Origin: DASYPQ01 sp041488095
Lineage (GTDB): Bacteria > Planctomycetota > UBA1135 > GCA-002686595
Assembly: GCA_041488095.1 (NCBI GenBank)
Contig: JBGPOP010000017.1
Location: 29,133 to 93,132 of the forward strand
Length of the DNA: 64,000 nucleotides
Direction: 5' to 3'
Part shown: in pieces, positions 27,310-40,601 of the stretch
How positions within the stretch are numbered: position 1 is the stretch's first letter
Layout: the number at the start of each line of letters is the position of its first letter
Position numbers and translations under genes: made by a program
Notes under the pieces: generated by a model
What the model was told of the DNA's origin: nothing
What the model saw: the letters and a program-made list of their open reading frames with translations, nothing else
Database searches by the model: none

Positions 27310-28146
27310 ATGGAAGTCCGTGAGAGCGTCCGTCTGCTCTGCACCGTGCGCGGCTGCGCAGGCGAGCTGCGCCGCGAGAAGGGACTCTTCCTCTGCCCGC
27401 AGAGCCACGCCTTCGACGTCGCGCGCAGCGGGTACGTGAACCTGCTCCAGGTCCAGGACCGCCACTCGCAGACTCCCGGCGATTCCAAGGAGGCGGTCGT
27501 CGCGCGGAGACGGCTGCTCGATGCCGGCTTCGGCAAGCCGCTCTCCGACCCGCTCATCGAGATGATCGCCGGCATCGCGCCGCCCGAGGGCTCGGCCGCC
27601 CTCGACGTCGGATGCGGCGAGGGGACCTTCCTCGCGGCGATCGCGGACCGCTTCCGGCTCGAGGGCTGGGGGGTCGACATCTCGACGCCCGCGATCGAGG
27701 CGGCGGCGAAGCGCCATGGTCGCGTGCGCTGGATCGTCGCCAACGCCGACCGCGGCCTGCCCTTCGGCGACGGATCCTTTCGCCTCGTCCTCACGATCGC
27801 CGGCCGGCGCAACGCGCCCGAGATCCGCCGTGTCCTCGCCCCCGAGGGCCGGCTCGTCGCTGCCGTGCCGGCCGAGGACGATCTCCACGAGCTGCGCGCC
27901 GCGCTGCACGGGAACGCGCTGATCGTCGATCGCTTCGGGCCGCTCCTGAAGGCGCTCGAGGGCCGCTTCCGCCTCGAGACCCGTCGCGTCGTGCGGCACA
28001 CCGCGCGCATCGAGGCCGCGCGGCTGCTCGACCTGCTCGCCGCGACCTACCGCGGCGCGCGCCGCAGCCAGAGGGACGCGATCGCGAGCCTCGACGCGAT
28101 GGACGTGACGAGCAGCTGGACGCTGTGCTCCTTCCGACCGACCTAG
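27310..28146 (+). CDS. 23S rRNA (guanine-N1)-methyltransferase RlmA-like
   Basis: A 278-residue protein. The N-terminus carries a zinc-ribbon set (LLCTVRGC, then LFLCPQSHAFD) followed by ARSGYVNLL, GDSKEAVVARRRLLDAGF, the exact order found in RlmA enzymes that methylate G745/G748 in 23S rRNA. The SAM-binding Rossmann domain has LDVGCGEGTFL and a motif region SFRLVLTIAG. The second half of the family typically ends with DMDVTPW-like motifs; here MDVTSSW is present. It probably methylates rRNA, though members of this family also confer tylosin resistance. Start 27310 is preferred over 27280. Confidence 0.85.
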   Translation: MEVRESVRLLCTVRGCAGELRREKGLFLCPQSHAFDVARSGYVNLLQVQDRHSQTPGDSKEAVVARRRLLDAGFGKPLSDPLIEMIAGIAPPEGSAALDVGCGEGTFLAAIADRFRLEGWGVDISTPAIEAAAKRHGRVRWIVANADRGLPFGDGSFRLVLTIAGRRNAPEIRRVLAPEGRLVAAVPAEDDLHELRAALHGNALIVDRFGPLLKALEGRFRLETRRVVRHTARIEAARLLDLLAATYRGARRSQRDAIASLDAMDVTSSWTLCSFRPT

Positions 28147-28154
28147 TGCTTCGG

Positions 28155-28160
28155 TAGCCT
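28155..28160 (+). promoter_or_regulatory. Putative -10 box (TAGCCT), 9 nt before the TTG start at 28170
   Basis: TAGCCT and then 9 nt to the start codon, another leaderless-type arrangement. Confidence 0.45.
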
Positions 28161-28169
28161 GCTCGCGCC

Positions 28170-29504
28170 TTGGCGGATCCCTCCTCCCAGAGGCCCTCGC
28201 TGCTGCGCGGCCTGTCGCTGCTCGGTGCCGTCGCGCTGATCGTCGGCAACATGGTCGGGACGTCGATCTACACGCTCCCGGCGTCGCTCGCCAAGGAGTG
28301 CGGGCCGCTCGGGATCGTCGCGTGGATCCTCACCGCGGCCGGCTACCTGTTCATCGCGCTCGTGTACGCGCACCTCGGGCCCCGCTACCCGCGCACGGGC
28401 GGGCCGTACGTGTTCGCGCGCGAGGCGTTCGGCGAGTTCGCGGGCTTCCTGGTCGTGTGGGCGTACTGGATCAGCGCGACCGTCGGCAACGCGGGGATCG
28501 CGCTCGCGATCGTGGGCTACTTCGCGGGGTTCTCGGGCGAGCTCGAGGGCAGCGCCGGAGCGAAGTTCGCGCTCGCGCAGGCGCTCGTGTGGGGCTTGAC
28601 GCTCGTCAACGTGCTCGGCATCAAGAAGGGCGCGCGCCTCCAGATCGCGGTGATGTTCCTGAACGTCGTCCCGCTGCTCGCCCTGTCGGCCCTGGCGCTC
28701 TCGCACTTCGATCCGGGGAACCTCCAGCCCTTCGCGCCACACGGCTGGGGAGCTCTTCCGGTCGGCGCAGCCATGATCGTGTGGGCCTACTCCGGGATCG
28801 AGTCGGCGACCGTCCCCGCCGAGGAGGTCGCGGGGGAAGGCCGGACGATCCGCCGCGGGACGATGATCGGCTACGCGCTCGGGACGCTCGTGTTCCTCAG
28901 CGCCGCGCTCGCCGTCGCCGGCGCCCTGCCGAACGGCGAGCTGTCCGTCTCCACGCGTCCGATGGCGGACGTCGCCGCGCGCGTCGCGGGCCCTTGGGGC
29001 GCGCGCATGATCGGCCTCGCCGCGATCGCGGCGGGGATGGGGACGCTGAACGGCTGGATCCTGATGGCCGGACGGATCCCGGTCTCGGCGGCCCAGGACG
29101 GGATCTTCTTCGAGCGCCTGGCCCGGATCCATCCGCGCTTCCGCACTCCGCACGCGGCGCTCCTCGCCGGCGGCGCGATCGCGAGCGCGATGCTGTTCCT
29201 GGGACTCTCGAGGACTCTGCTCGAGCGCTTCGACTCGATCGTGCGCTTCTCCGTGCTTCTGACCCTCTTGCCGCACCTCTTCGCGGCCGCGGCGCAGCTC
29301 CTGCTCGCGCGCCGCGATCCGCAGCGCTACGCGAGGAAGGAGCGCCGGCGGGCTCAGATCGTCGCGGCGATCGCCTTCGCCTTCTCGATGTTCACGATCT
29401 ACGGCGTCGGCCCGGAGACCGCGCTGTGGGGGCTGCTCGCGGTTCTCGCGGGCATTCCGCTGTACGTGCTGTTCAAGACCCGCGCGCCTCCCCTGGCCGC
29501 CTAG
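28170..29504 (+). CDS. Amino acid permease (APC superfamily)
   Basis: A 444-residue polytopic protein with about 12 hydrophobic segments from a TTG start. The first helix has the APC signature ALIVGNMVGTSIYTLPASLA, in which the unwound G-x-G-x-S/T region binds the substrate amino and carboxyl groups. A conserved YSGIESATVPAEEV motif in the middle (helix 6) and a later helix 8 motif with MAGRIPVSAAQDGIFF match the arginine/ornithine antiporter-like subfamily (PotE/ArcD/YdgF type). It should exchange or import an amino acid across the inner membrane. It lies between an rRNA methyltransferase and a secreted S9 peptidase, in keeping with peptide use. Confidence 0.9.
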   Translation: MADPSSQRPSLLRGLSLLGAVALIVGNMVGTSIYTLPASLAKECGPLGIVAWILTAAGYLFIALVYAHLGPRYPRTGGPYVFAREAFGEFAGFLVVWAYWISATVGNAGIALAIVGYFAGFSGELEGSAGAKFALAQALVWGLTLVNVLGIKKGARLQIAVMFLNVVPLLALSALALSHFDPGNLQPFAPHGWGALPVGAAMIVWAYSGIESATVPAEEVAGEGRTIRRGTMIGYALGTLVFLSAALAVAGALPNGELSVSTRPMADVAARVAGPWGARMIGLAAIAAGMGTLNGWILMAGRIPVSAAQDGIFFERLARIHPRFRTPHAALLAGGAIASAMLFLGLSRTLLERFDSIVRFSVLLTLLPHLFAAAAQLLLARRDPQRYARKERRRAQIVAAIAFAFSMFTIYGVGPETALWGLLAVLAGIPLYVLFKTRAPPLAA

Positions 29505-29516
29505 GCGCGGCTCGCA

Positions 29517-29540
29517 TAGGATCGCCGCCCTTCGGAGGTG
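29517..29540 (+). promoter_or_regulatory. Putative -10 box (TAGGAT) and ribosome binding site (GGAGGTG) for the S9 peptidase gene
   Basis: TAGGAT at 29517-29522 and GGAGGTG at 29534-29540, 4 nt before the ATG at 29545. This leadered gene contrasts with its leaderless-type neighbour. Confidence 0.5.
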
Positions 29541-29544
29541 ATCC

Positions 29545-31617
<2,073 letters not shown>

Positions 31618-31621
31618 TGCG

Positions 31622-34564
<2,943 letters not shown>

Positions 34565-34608
34565 GGGGGAGAGCGCACGGAGAAAGAGATGGGGAGGGGG
34601 AGCCCGAG

Positions 34609-34614
34609 AGGCTA
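34609..34614 (-). promoter_or_regulatory. Putative -10 box (TAGCCT) of the M16 gene
   Basis: TAGCCT on the minus strand, 44 nt before the ATG at 34564, about 30 nt from the plus-strand box TATCCT at 34646-34651 of the divergent oxidoreductase gene. Confidence 0.4.
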
Positions 34615-34645
34615 GTCGGGAAAGCGCACGGCTGCCAGGGCACGT

Positions 34646-34651
34646 TATCCT
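34646..34651 (+). promoter_or_regulatory. Putative -10 box (TATCCT) of the FAD oxidoreductase gene
   Basis: TATCCT, 61 nt before the ATG at 34713, in the divergent intergenic region. Confidence 0.4.
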
Positions 34652-34712
34652 GTGGCTCGTCCACCTGTCAGGAGCACGACAGAACCCGTGCACAACGGCT
34701 GAGGAAGAACGG

Positions 34713-36437
34713 ATGACGACCCGTCGCGAGCTCGTGAGGAGCGGCCTGAGCGCTGTCCTGCTCGGCCTCCTCCACCGCTCCGGCCGCGCCGCGCCCCGCC
34801 GGGCGATCGCGCCTGACACGACACCGCCCTGGCTCGAGGCCTCGCGTCCGTTCGCGCCCGTCGAGCTCCATCCCCGATCGGCGCTCGTGCAGGGGATGCC
34901 CTTCGCGCCGGGCTTCACGGGCGATCCGTTCTCGCCGCTCCAGGTGCCCTTCCACACCAGCGAGACCAACTTCCCCGGCGGCAGCCCGCCCCCGCCCGAC
35001 GAGGAGGTCGACGTCGCGATCGTCGGCGGCGGCCTCTCGGGGCTCGCGACCGCGTACTTCCTCCGCCACCGCCGCCCGGTGCTGTTCGAGCTGCGCCGGC
35101 GCTTCGGCGGGGTGTCGCAGGGCGAGGTCTGGGCCGACGAGCGCTACAGCTTCGGCGGCGCGTACTTCATCGCGCCCGACGAGGGGTCGTTCCTCGAGGA
35201 TCTGTACCGCGAGCTCGGCCTCGACCGAGTCTTCCGCCTGAGCCCGGGCGGGAACGACCCGATCGAGATCGGCGGCGTGATCCACCACGATTTCTGGAGC
35301 GGCAGCGGGCTCCCGCCCGACGAGCAACGGGCGTTCCGGCGTTACGCCGAGATCGTCGCCTACTTCGCGGACGAGAGCTATCCCGACATCCCGCTCGACG
35401 AGAGCCAGGACAACAGCTGGATCCTCGAGCTGGACGGCAGGAGCCTGCGCGAGGACCTCGAGGCGCGGATGGGCATGCCGATCCCGCCGCTGCTCGCCGC
35501 CGGGATCCAGTCCTACTGCTACTCGTCGTTCGACGCGGGGTGGGAGCAGATCTCGGCTGCGAGCGGGTGGAACTTCATCGCCGCCGAGGAGTTCGGCCGC
35601 TGGGTCTGCCCGGGCGGGAACGTGTGGGTGGCGGACACCTTGTGGCGGCGCCTGGTGCGCGAATACTCGGCCGGGACGGGCGACGATCTCGGCCGCTTGC
35701 GCCCGGGAACGCGCGCGGTCGACGTGCGCCGTGTGCGCCGCGGCCCGGACGATCGCTTCCAGGTGACGTACAAGCTCTCGGACGGGAGCTTCCGCTCGCT
35801 CCTCGCGCGCCGCGTCGCGATGGCCTGCAGCAAGCACGTGTGCAAGTACGTGCTCCACGACATCGCACGGATCGACCCGGTCAAGCGCGACGCGATGCAC
35901 CAGGTCGTGACCGTCGCCTACCTGGTCGCGAACGTGCTGCTGACCGCGCCGATCGAGAGCGACGACTACGACGTGTTCCTGCTCGGCGACGGGAACTTCC
36001 CGATGAACCCCGACTCCACGGAGGCGAATACACGGGTTGTCGACATGCTGCGCGGCGATTACACCCGGCCCGAGCCGCGGTCGCGCAGCGTGCTCACGCT
36101 GTACTTCCCGGTTCCCTCGTCGCACGCGATGTTCCACCTTCTCATCGACGGCGCCTGGCAGGAGCACGCCCAGCTCCTCGTCCCGCAGATCGACCGGGTG
36201 CTGGCGCTGCGCGGGCTGTCGCGCGACGCGGTCCGGCAGGTGCGGATGTCCCGTTGGGGCCACGCGATGCCGATCGCGCGGGTGGGATTCCTCGCCGACG
36301 GCACGGCGGCGGAATTGCGCCGGCCGTACCTCGATCACGTGTGGTTCGTGAACCAGGACAACTGGGCCCTCCCGGCGTTCGAGACGGCCATCCTCGAGGC
36401 CAAGCACTTCGCGGACGTCATCGACGCGAGCTTGTAG
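34713..36437 (+). CDS. FAD-dependent amine oxidase-like oxidoreductase with twin-arginine-type signal
   Basis: A 574-residue protein from an ATG preceded by GAGGAAG. The first residues (TRRELVRSGLSAVLLGLL) look like a twin-arginine export signal. The dinucleotide-binding motif GGGLSG (105-110) in VDVAIVGGGLSGLATAYFL marks an N-terminal FAD Rossmann fold, and the C-terminal part has the amine-oxidase-type FAD closing segment (DHVWFVNQDNWALPAFETAILEAKHFADV is its general region). An export through Tat with bound FAD is consistent. The substrate is unknown. An in-frame extension to 34443 is not supported. It stands between the M16 gene and the radical SAM gene. Confidence 0.8.
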   Translation: MTTRRELVRSGLSAVLLGLLHRSGRAAPRRAIAPDTTPPWLEASRPFAPVELHPRSALVQGMPFAPGFTGDPFSPLQVPFHTSETNFPGGSPPPPDEEVDVAIVGGGLSGLATAYFLRHRRPVLFELRRRFGGVSQGEVWADERYSFGGAYFIAPDEGSFLEDLYRELGLDRVFRLSPGGNDPIEIGGVIHHDFWSGSGLPPDEQRAFRRYAEIVAYFADESYPDIPLDESQDNSWILELDGRSLREDLEARMGMPIPPLLAAGIQSYCYSSFDAGWEQISAASGWNFIAAEEFGRWVCPGGNVWVADTLWRRLVREYSAGTGDDLGRLRPGTRAVDVRRVRRGPDDRFQVTYKLSDGSFRSLLARRVAMACSKHVCKYVLHDIARIDPVKRDAMHQVVTVAYLVANVLLTAPIESDDYDVFLLGDGNFPMNPDSTEANTRVVDMLRGDYTRPEPRSRSVLTLYFPVPSSHAMFHLLIDGAWQEHAQLLVPQIDRVLALRGLSRDAVRQVRMSRWGHAMPIARVGFLADGTAAELRRPYLDHVWFVNQDNWALPAFETAILEAKHFADVIDASL

Positions 36438-36573
36438 GGCCGGGAACGGACGATCCAAGGCATGCGAACCAGGGGTGGTTCGAACCCCACCCAGGAGCCT
36501 CCGCTCTACCGTCTCTTGACGTTCGTCCTTCCTGCCGCGAATCTCCGTCTCTTCCGGCTTCCCCCGGCACGCC
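36438..36573. other. Intergenic gap with a T-arm-like hairpin
   Basis: The 136 nt hold an inverted repeat in which GGGGT pairs with ACCCC around a loop containing TTCGA (about 36473-36489). It looks like a tRNA T arm, but the rest of a tRNA cannot be drawn. No promoter hexamer of the common type was clearly placed. Confidence 0.3.
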
Positions 36574-38250
36574 ATGCGCGTCCTTTTCGTCTACCCCAAC
36601 CTCTACACGCAGATGGGGTTCAACCACGGCCTGGCTTCGCTGTCGGCGTGCCTCAAGCGCGAGGGCCACGAGACGCGGCTCGTCAACCTCAACGAGAACC
36701 TGCCGCCCGTGCCGACGAGGGCGGAGATCCTCGCCCTCGTGCGCGACTGGAAACCGGGCCTCGTCGCCTTCTCGTGCCTCACGCAGCAGTATCGGCCCGG
36801 GCTCGAGCTCGCGCGCTGGCTGCGCGAGGAGGCCGTGCGAGCGGGCATCGCGCTTCCGCAGATCGTCGTCGGCGGCATCCATCCGACCATGGTGCCGCTC
36901 GAGGTGATGGCCGATGGCGCCTGGGACCACGTCGGTGTCGGAGAGTGCGAGGACGCGCTCGCCCGGCTCGTCGCGCGCCTCGAGCGCGGCGAGACGCCCG
37001 ACGACGTGCGCAACTTCGTGTCGTGGAAGTCCGGCCTTCGGCCTCTGGCCGCGGGGGCGGGAACGCACGGGCCCGAGAGCTGGATCCACAACCCGGTCGG
37101 CGAGTTCCCCGACCTCACGGACCTCCCCGAGCCCGACTACGAGCTGTTCGACACGCAGCGCATCACCGATCAGAAGCAGGGCTGGTTCGGCCTGCTCACG
37201 TCGCGCGGATGCCCGTACCGCTGCACGTACTGCCTGAACCACAAGATCGTCGACCGCTACAAGGACGAGCTCGGACGCAACGTCGCGGGCATCGGCTTCT
37301 TCCGCTTCCGGCCGGCGGAGAAGATGATCGCCGAGATGCGCGGAGTCCTCGCGCGCTACGAGCGCATCGGCACGTTCATCCTCGACGACGACCTCTTCAC
37401 GTACAACGTGCCCCACGCGCTCGCCTTTTGCGAGGCCTATCGGGCCTCGGGCCTCGGCGTGCCGTTCGTGGTCAACAGCCACGTGAAGCAGCTCGACGAG
37501 CGCGTCGCCGAAGCCCTTCCGCGCGCCGGCTGCCGGATCCTCAAGCTCGGGATCGAGTCGGGGTCCCTGCGCGTGCGCAAGGAGGTCCTCAAGCGCTTCA
37601 TGACGCAGAAGGACGTCCTCGAGACCATCCGCTCGGCGGAGAGCCACCGCCTGCACACCTCGGGCTTCGTGATGATCGGGCTGCCGACCGAGACGCGCGG
37701 GGAGCGCTGGGAGACCGTCGACCTCCTGGCGCAGTCGGGCATCGGGCGCTTCCGCACCTCCTTCTTCTATCCGTTCCCGGGCACGGACTCCTGGCGCATG
37801 ACGGTCGAGGGCGGATACCTCTCCGGCCAGGAGAAGGCGCTCTCGACGTTCACGGACGGCTCGATCCTCGACTTCGGCGCGGAGGAGAACCTCTTTATCG
37901 ACAAGCTCGGGCTGTGCATGCCCTGGTTCGTGAACAGCCGGCTCGATCGCTTCCGCGATGCGCCCGCGGCGGCGCGCTACCGGCCGCTGGTCGAGCGAGT
38001 GTTGGCGATGGACGCGGAGGAATGGGCCGAATTCAAGCCCAGGCTCCTCGCGGTCGACCGCCAGATCGGCGCCGCTGCGGTCGCCGCCGGCGAAGTGCAC
38101 TACGCGATCCGCTACAACGCGTTCATGGGGGTGAGGAGCGACTACTTCCTGGCCGAGGAGGCCGGGATCGAGTGGGCGACCGCCGCCGCGAAGCCCGCCG
38201 TCGAGCTGCGCGAGACCGCGCTCGCCGCGGCAGCGTCCGAGGTCTGCTAG
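36574..38250 (+). CDS. B12-binding-type radical SAM protein
   Basis: A 558-residue protein with an N-terminal B12-binding-like Rossmann domain (residues 1-130, with VGVGECEDAL near its end, where the family often has a variant of the G.GE motif). The radical SAM core has CPYRCTYC (C213, C217, C220). The second half includes a KLGIESGS motif, as in the BchE/oligosaccharide-type methyltransferase branch (class B), and a C-terminal region of unknown type. The histidine DxHxxG for B12 is not obvious, so B12 binding is uncertain. It is followed by the split heptose-kinase/transferase genes. Confidence 0.85.
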   Translation: MRVLFVYPNLYTQMGFNHGLASLSACLKREGHETRLVNLNENLPPVPTRAEILALVRDWKPGLVAFSCLTQQYRPGLELARWLREEAVRAGIALPQIVVGGIHPTMVPLEVMADGAWDHVGVGECEDALARLVARLERGETPDDVRNFVSWKSGLRPLAAGAGTHGPESWIHNPVGEFPDLTDLPEPDYELFDTQRITDQKQGWFGLLTSRGCPYRCTYCLNHKIVDRYKDELGRNVAGIGFFRFRPAEKMIAEMRGVLARYERIGTFILDDDLFTYNVPHALAFCEAYRASGLGVPFVVNSHVKQLDERVAEALPRAGCRILKLGIESGSLRVRKEVLKRFMTQKDVLETIRSAESHRLHTSGFVMIGLPTETRGERWETVDLLAQSGIGRFRTSFFYPFPGTDSWRMTVEGGYLSGQEKALSTFTDGSILDFGAEENLFIDKLGLCMPWFVNSRLDRFRDAPAAARYRPLVERVLAMDAEEWAEFKPRLLAVDRQIGAAAVAAGEVHYAIRYNAFMGVRSDYFLAEEAGIEWATAAAKPAVELRETALAAAASEVC

Positions 38251-38262
38251 GACTTCCAGCCG

Positions 38263-39309
38263 ATGACCAGCCCCCGCGTCCCCGACTTCAGCTCGCTCTC
38301 CGTCCTCGTCGTCGGCGACCTGATCGCCGACCACTGGCTCTACGCGCAACCGCGGCGGCTCTCGCGCGAAGCGCCGGTCATGGTGCTGCGCCACGAGAGC
38401 GAGCGCCTCGGAGCCGGCGGCGCCGCCAACGTCGCGCGCAACCTGCGTGCGCTCGGGGCGGACGTGTCGATCCTCGGCGCGATCGGCCGCGATGCGAACG
38501 GGCGCGAGCTCCTGACCCTGCTCGAGAGCGAGGGGATCGACACGAGCGGCGTCGAGCTCGTCCCCGGGGCGATCACGCCGACGAAGACACGCGTCCTCGC
38601 CGCGGAGCCTCGGCGGAGCCTGCAGCAGATCCTCCGGATCGATCGCGATCCGGTCCAGCTGCTCGACCCGGAAGTCCGCGCCCGCGTCGCCGCGCGGACG
38701 CTGGCGCTCGGGCAGCACGCCGGCGCGGTGGTCGTCTCCGACTACGAATACGGCTGTGCGGGAGCGGAAGTCGGTGCCGTGGCCGCGGAGCTCGCGCGCG
38801 CGGGCAAGGTCGCGGTGCTCGATCCGCGGTCCTCGATCGAGGGCTTCCGCGGGCTGACCGCGATCACACCCAACGTCGCGGAGGTCGCGCAGCTCGTCCG
38901 TTCCGCCGCGCTCGCGCCGCCGCCGTCCGACAGCCTCGACGATCCCGCGGCGCTGCGCGCTGCCGCGGAGGACCTGCTCGCTCGCGCGGCGTGCCGCTTC
39001 CTGCTCGTCACGCGCGGCAACCTGGGCATGGCGCTCTTTGGCGAGGACCTGCCCGAGGGCGGCGTCGCGGTCGAGGCGTCGGGATCGGGCGAGGTCACGG
39101 ACGTCTGCGGCGCGGGCGACACGGCCGCCGCGGTGTTTGCGCTGGCGCTCGCCGCCGGCCTCTCCGCGCCGGACGCGATGGTGCTCGCCAACGCCGCCTC
39201 GGGCGTCGTGGTCATGGAGCACGGCGCCGCCGTGTGCAGTCCTCTGCAGCTCGCCGAGGCCCTCGCGACGGCGCCGCCCGCCGTGCGCCTGGCAGGATCG
39301 AGACCATGA
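38263..39309 (+). CDS. rfaE1: Heptose 7-phosphate kinase-type PfkB kinase (split form)
   Basis: A 348-residue protein homologous to the first domain of HldE (22107-23582). It has VVGDLIADHWLY, GAGGAANVARNLRALGADV, the Gly-rich nucleotide loop and the catalytic GAGD (CGAGDTAAA). Its ATG is 12 nt after the previous stop and its stop overlaps the start of the transferase gene, so the two halves are coupled. It phosphorylates a heptose 7-phosphate or a related sugar. The N-terminus is close to the true kinases, but the substrate loop differs from the fused copy, so a different sugar is possible. Confidence 0.85.
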   Translation: MTSPRVPDFSSLSVLVVGDLIADHWLYAQPRRLSREAPVMVLRHESERLGAGGAANVARNLRALGADVSILGAIGRDANGRELLTLLESEGIDTSGVELVPGAITPTKTRVLAAEPRRSLQQILRIDRDPVQLLDPEVRARVAARTLALGQHAGAVVVSDYEYGCAGAEVGAVAAELARAGKVAVLDPRSSIEGFRGLTAITPNVAEVAQLVRSAALAPPPSDSLDDPAALRAAAEDLLARAACRFLLVTRGNLGMALFGEDLPEGGVAVEASGSGEVTDVCGAGDTAAAVFALALAAGLSAPDAMVLANAASGVVVMEHGAAVCSPLQLAEALATAPPAVRLAGSRP

Positions 39310-39791
39310 GCAACGTGCGCATGTGGGAACGCGAGGCGCTCGCCGTCCACCTCGCGAGCCTGCGCGCGCGCGGGGCTGTGCGCCGCGTGGTGCTCGCGAA
39401 CGGCTGCTTCGACCTCCTGCACGGGGGGCACGTGAGCTACCTCCAGGACGCGCGCTCGCGCGGGGACTTCCTGGTCGTGGCGCTGAACTCCGACGAGTCG
39501 GTGCGCGAGCTGAAGGGGCCCGGCCGGCCGCTCCAACCGATCGAGGAGCGGGCCGAGATCGTCGCGGCGCTGCGCTGCGTCGACGCGGTGACCTCGTTCG
39601 ACGAGCCCGATCTCGAGGTCACGCTGCGCCTCTTGCGCCCGCAGGTGCACGCCAAGGGCACCGACTACACCGCCGAGAGCGTGCCGGAGGCCGCGGTCGA
39701 CGCAGCGCTCGCGATCGAGATCGCGATCTGCGGCGACGAGAAGCGTCGCTCGACGAGCGCGATCGCCGCGCGGCTCGAGCCGGCGGGCTGA
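39306..39791 (+). CDS. rfaE2: Heptose-1-phosphate nucleotidyltransferase-type enzyme (split form)
   Basis: A 161-residue protein, ATG overlapping the stop of the kinase gene (ATGA). It has the cytidylyltransferase fold with CFDLLHGGHVSYL (HxGH motif) and RSTSAI near the C-terminus, which contacts ATP. It corresponds to the second domain of HldE. Together with the preceding gene it forms the split version of ADP-heptose synthesis, duplicating the fused enzyme found 16 kb away. The two sets share similar motifs but are clearly diverged. Confidence 0.88.
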   Translation: MSNVRMWEREALAVHLASLRARGAVRRVVLANGCFDLLHGGHVSYLQDARSRGDFLVVALNSDESVRELKGPGRPLQPIEERAEIVAALRCVDAVTSFDEPDLEVTLRLLRPQVHAKGTDYTAESVPEAAVDAALAIEIAICGDEKRRSTSAIAARLEPAG

Positions 39792-39794
39792 ACC

Positions 39795-40601
39795 GTGCGG
39801 TCTCGCCGTCAGTCCCTCGCCCTCGGACTGCTCGGCCTGCTGATCGGCACCTGGAGCACGCTGTGCGGGATCGGCGGAGGGATCTTCGCCGTGCCGCTCT
39901 TGCACTATGTCTACGGGATGGAATTGCGCGCAGCGGTCGCGAATTCGCTCTGGCTCGTGGCGGCGTCGACGAGCGCAGCGACGCTCGCGGAGATCACGCG
40001 GCCGGACTCCGTGCTCCACCTGCGCGTGCTCGGAGTGCTCGTGTTCTTCAGCTTGATCGGCACCCAGGCGGGGTATCGCGCGGCGGTGAGGATCGACGCG
40101 CGACGGCTGAAGATGGTGTTCTGCGCGCTGCTCGTCGCGGTCGGCATGAAGGTGTTGCTCGCGCCAGCAGGTCCGACCGCAGGGGGCGTGTCAGCCGCAG
40201 ACCTGAACCCCACCTGGTTCGAGTACGCGGGCGTCGGGTTCGTGGGCCTGCTGGCCGGCTTCGTCGCGCCGCTGCTCGGGATCGGAGGCGGGCTCGTCGC
40301 GGTGCCGGGACTGTTCCTCGGGATCCCGGCGATCGGCTACGCGACCGCGAGGGCGTGCAGCACGGCGATGTCGGTGTTCAACTCGTGGCAGTCGGTGTGG
40401 CTGTACCGCCGCGAGCGGCTCTCCCGCGCGGCGACGGCTGCGTGGCTCGCCGGCGGAGCGCTCGCGGGCGGGATCGTCGGCGATGGGCTCATCCACTTCG
40501 AGAGCGTGGTCGCCGTCGCGCAGAAGCTGCTATCCCTGACGCTGTTCTTCGCGGCGGCGCGGTTTGCCTGGGATCTCTCCCGAACGCGCGCTCAGGCGTA
40601 G
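39795..40601 (+). CDS. TauE/SafE family sulfite or anion exporter
   Basis: A 268-residue polytopic protein from a GTG start, 3 nt after the transferase gene. Two internally similar halves each carry a Gly-rich motif (CGIGGGIFAVPLL and LGIGGGLVAVPGL), which is the hallmark of the TauE/SafE/TSUP family. About seven hydrophobic segments are visible. Members export sulfite, sulfoacetate or other small organic anions across the inner membrane. The final codons overlap the end of the convergent glutamate dehydrogenase-like gene by 10 nt. It may be linked to the heptose genes by operon membership only. Confidence 0.85.
   Translation: MRSRRQSLALGLLGLLIGTWSTLCGIGGGIFAVPLLHYVYGMELRAAVANSLWLVAASTSAATLAEITRPDSVLHLRVLGVLVFFSLIGTQAGYRAAVRIDARRLKMVFCALLVAVGMKVLLAPAGPTAGGVSAADLNPTWFEYAGVGFVGLLAGFVAPLLGIGGGLVAVPGLFLGIPAIGYATARACSTAMSVFNSWQSVWLYRRERLSRAATAAWLAGGALAGGIVGDGLIHFESVVAVAQKLLSLTLFFAAARFAWDLSRTRAQA

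Noticed and set aside
36460..36530. tRNA-like T arm (GGTTCGAACC with flanking complementarity) in the gap before the B12-type radical SAM gene
   Set aside because: Read as a minus-strand tRNA, the distance between the D-arm-like GGTAGAGC and the T loop is 18 nt where 28 nt are needed, and no acceptor stem forms.
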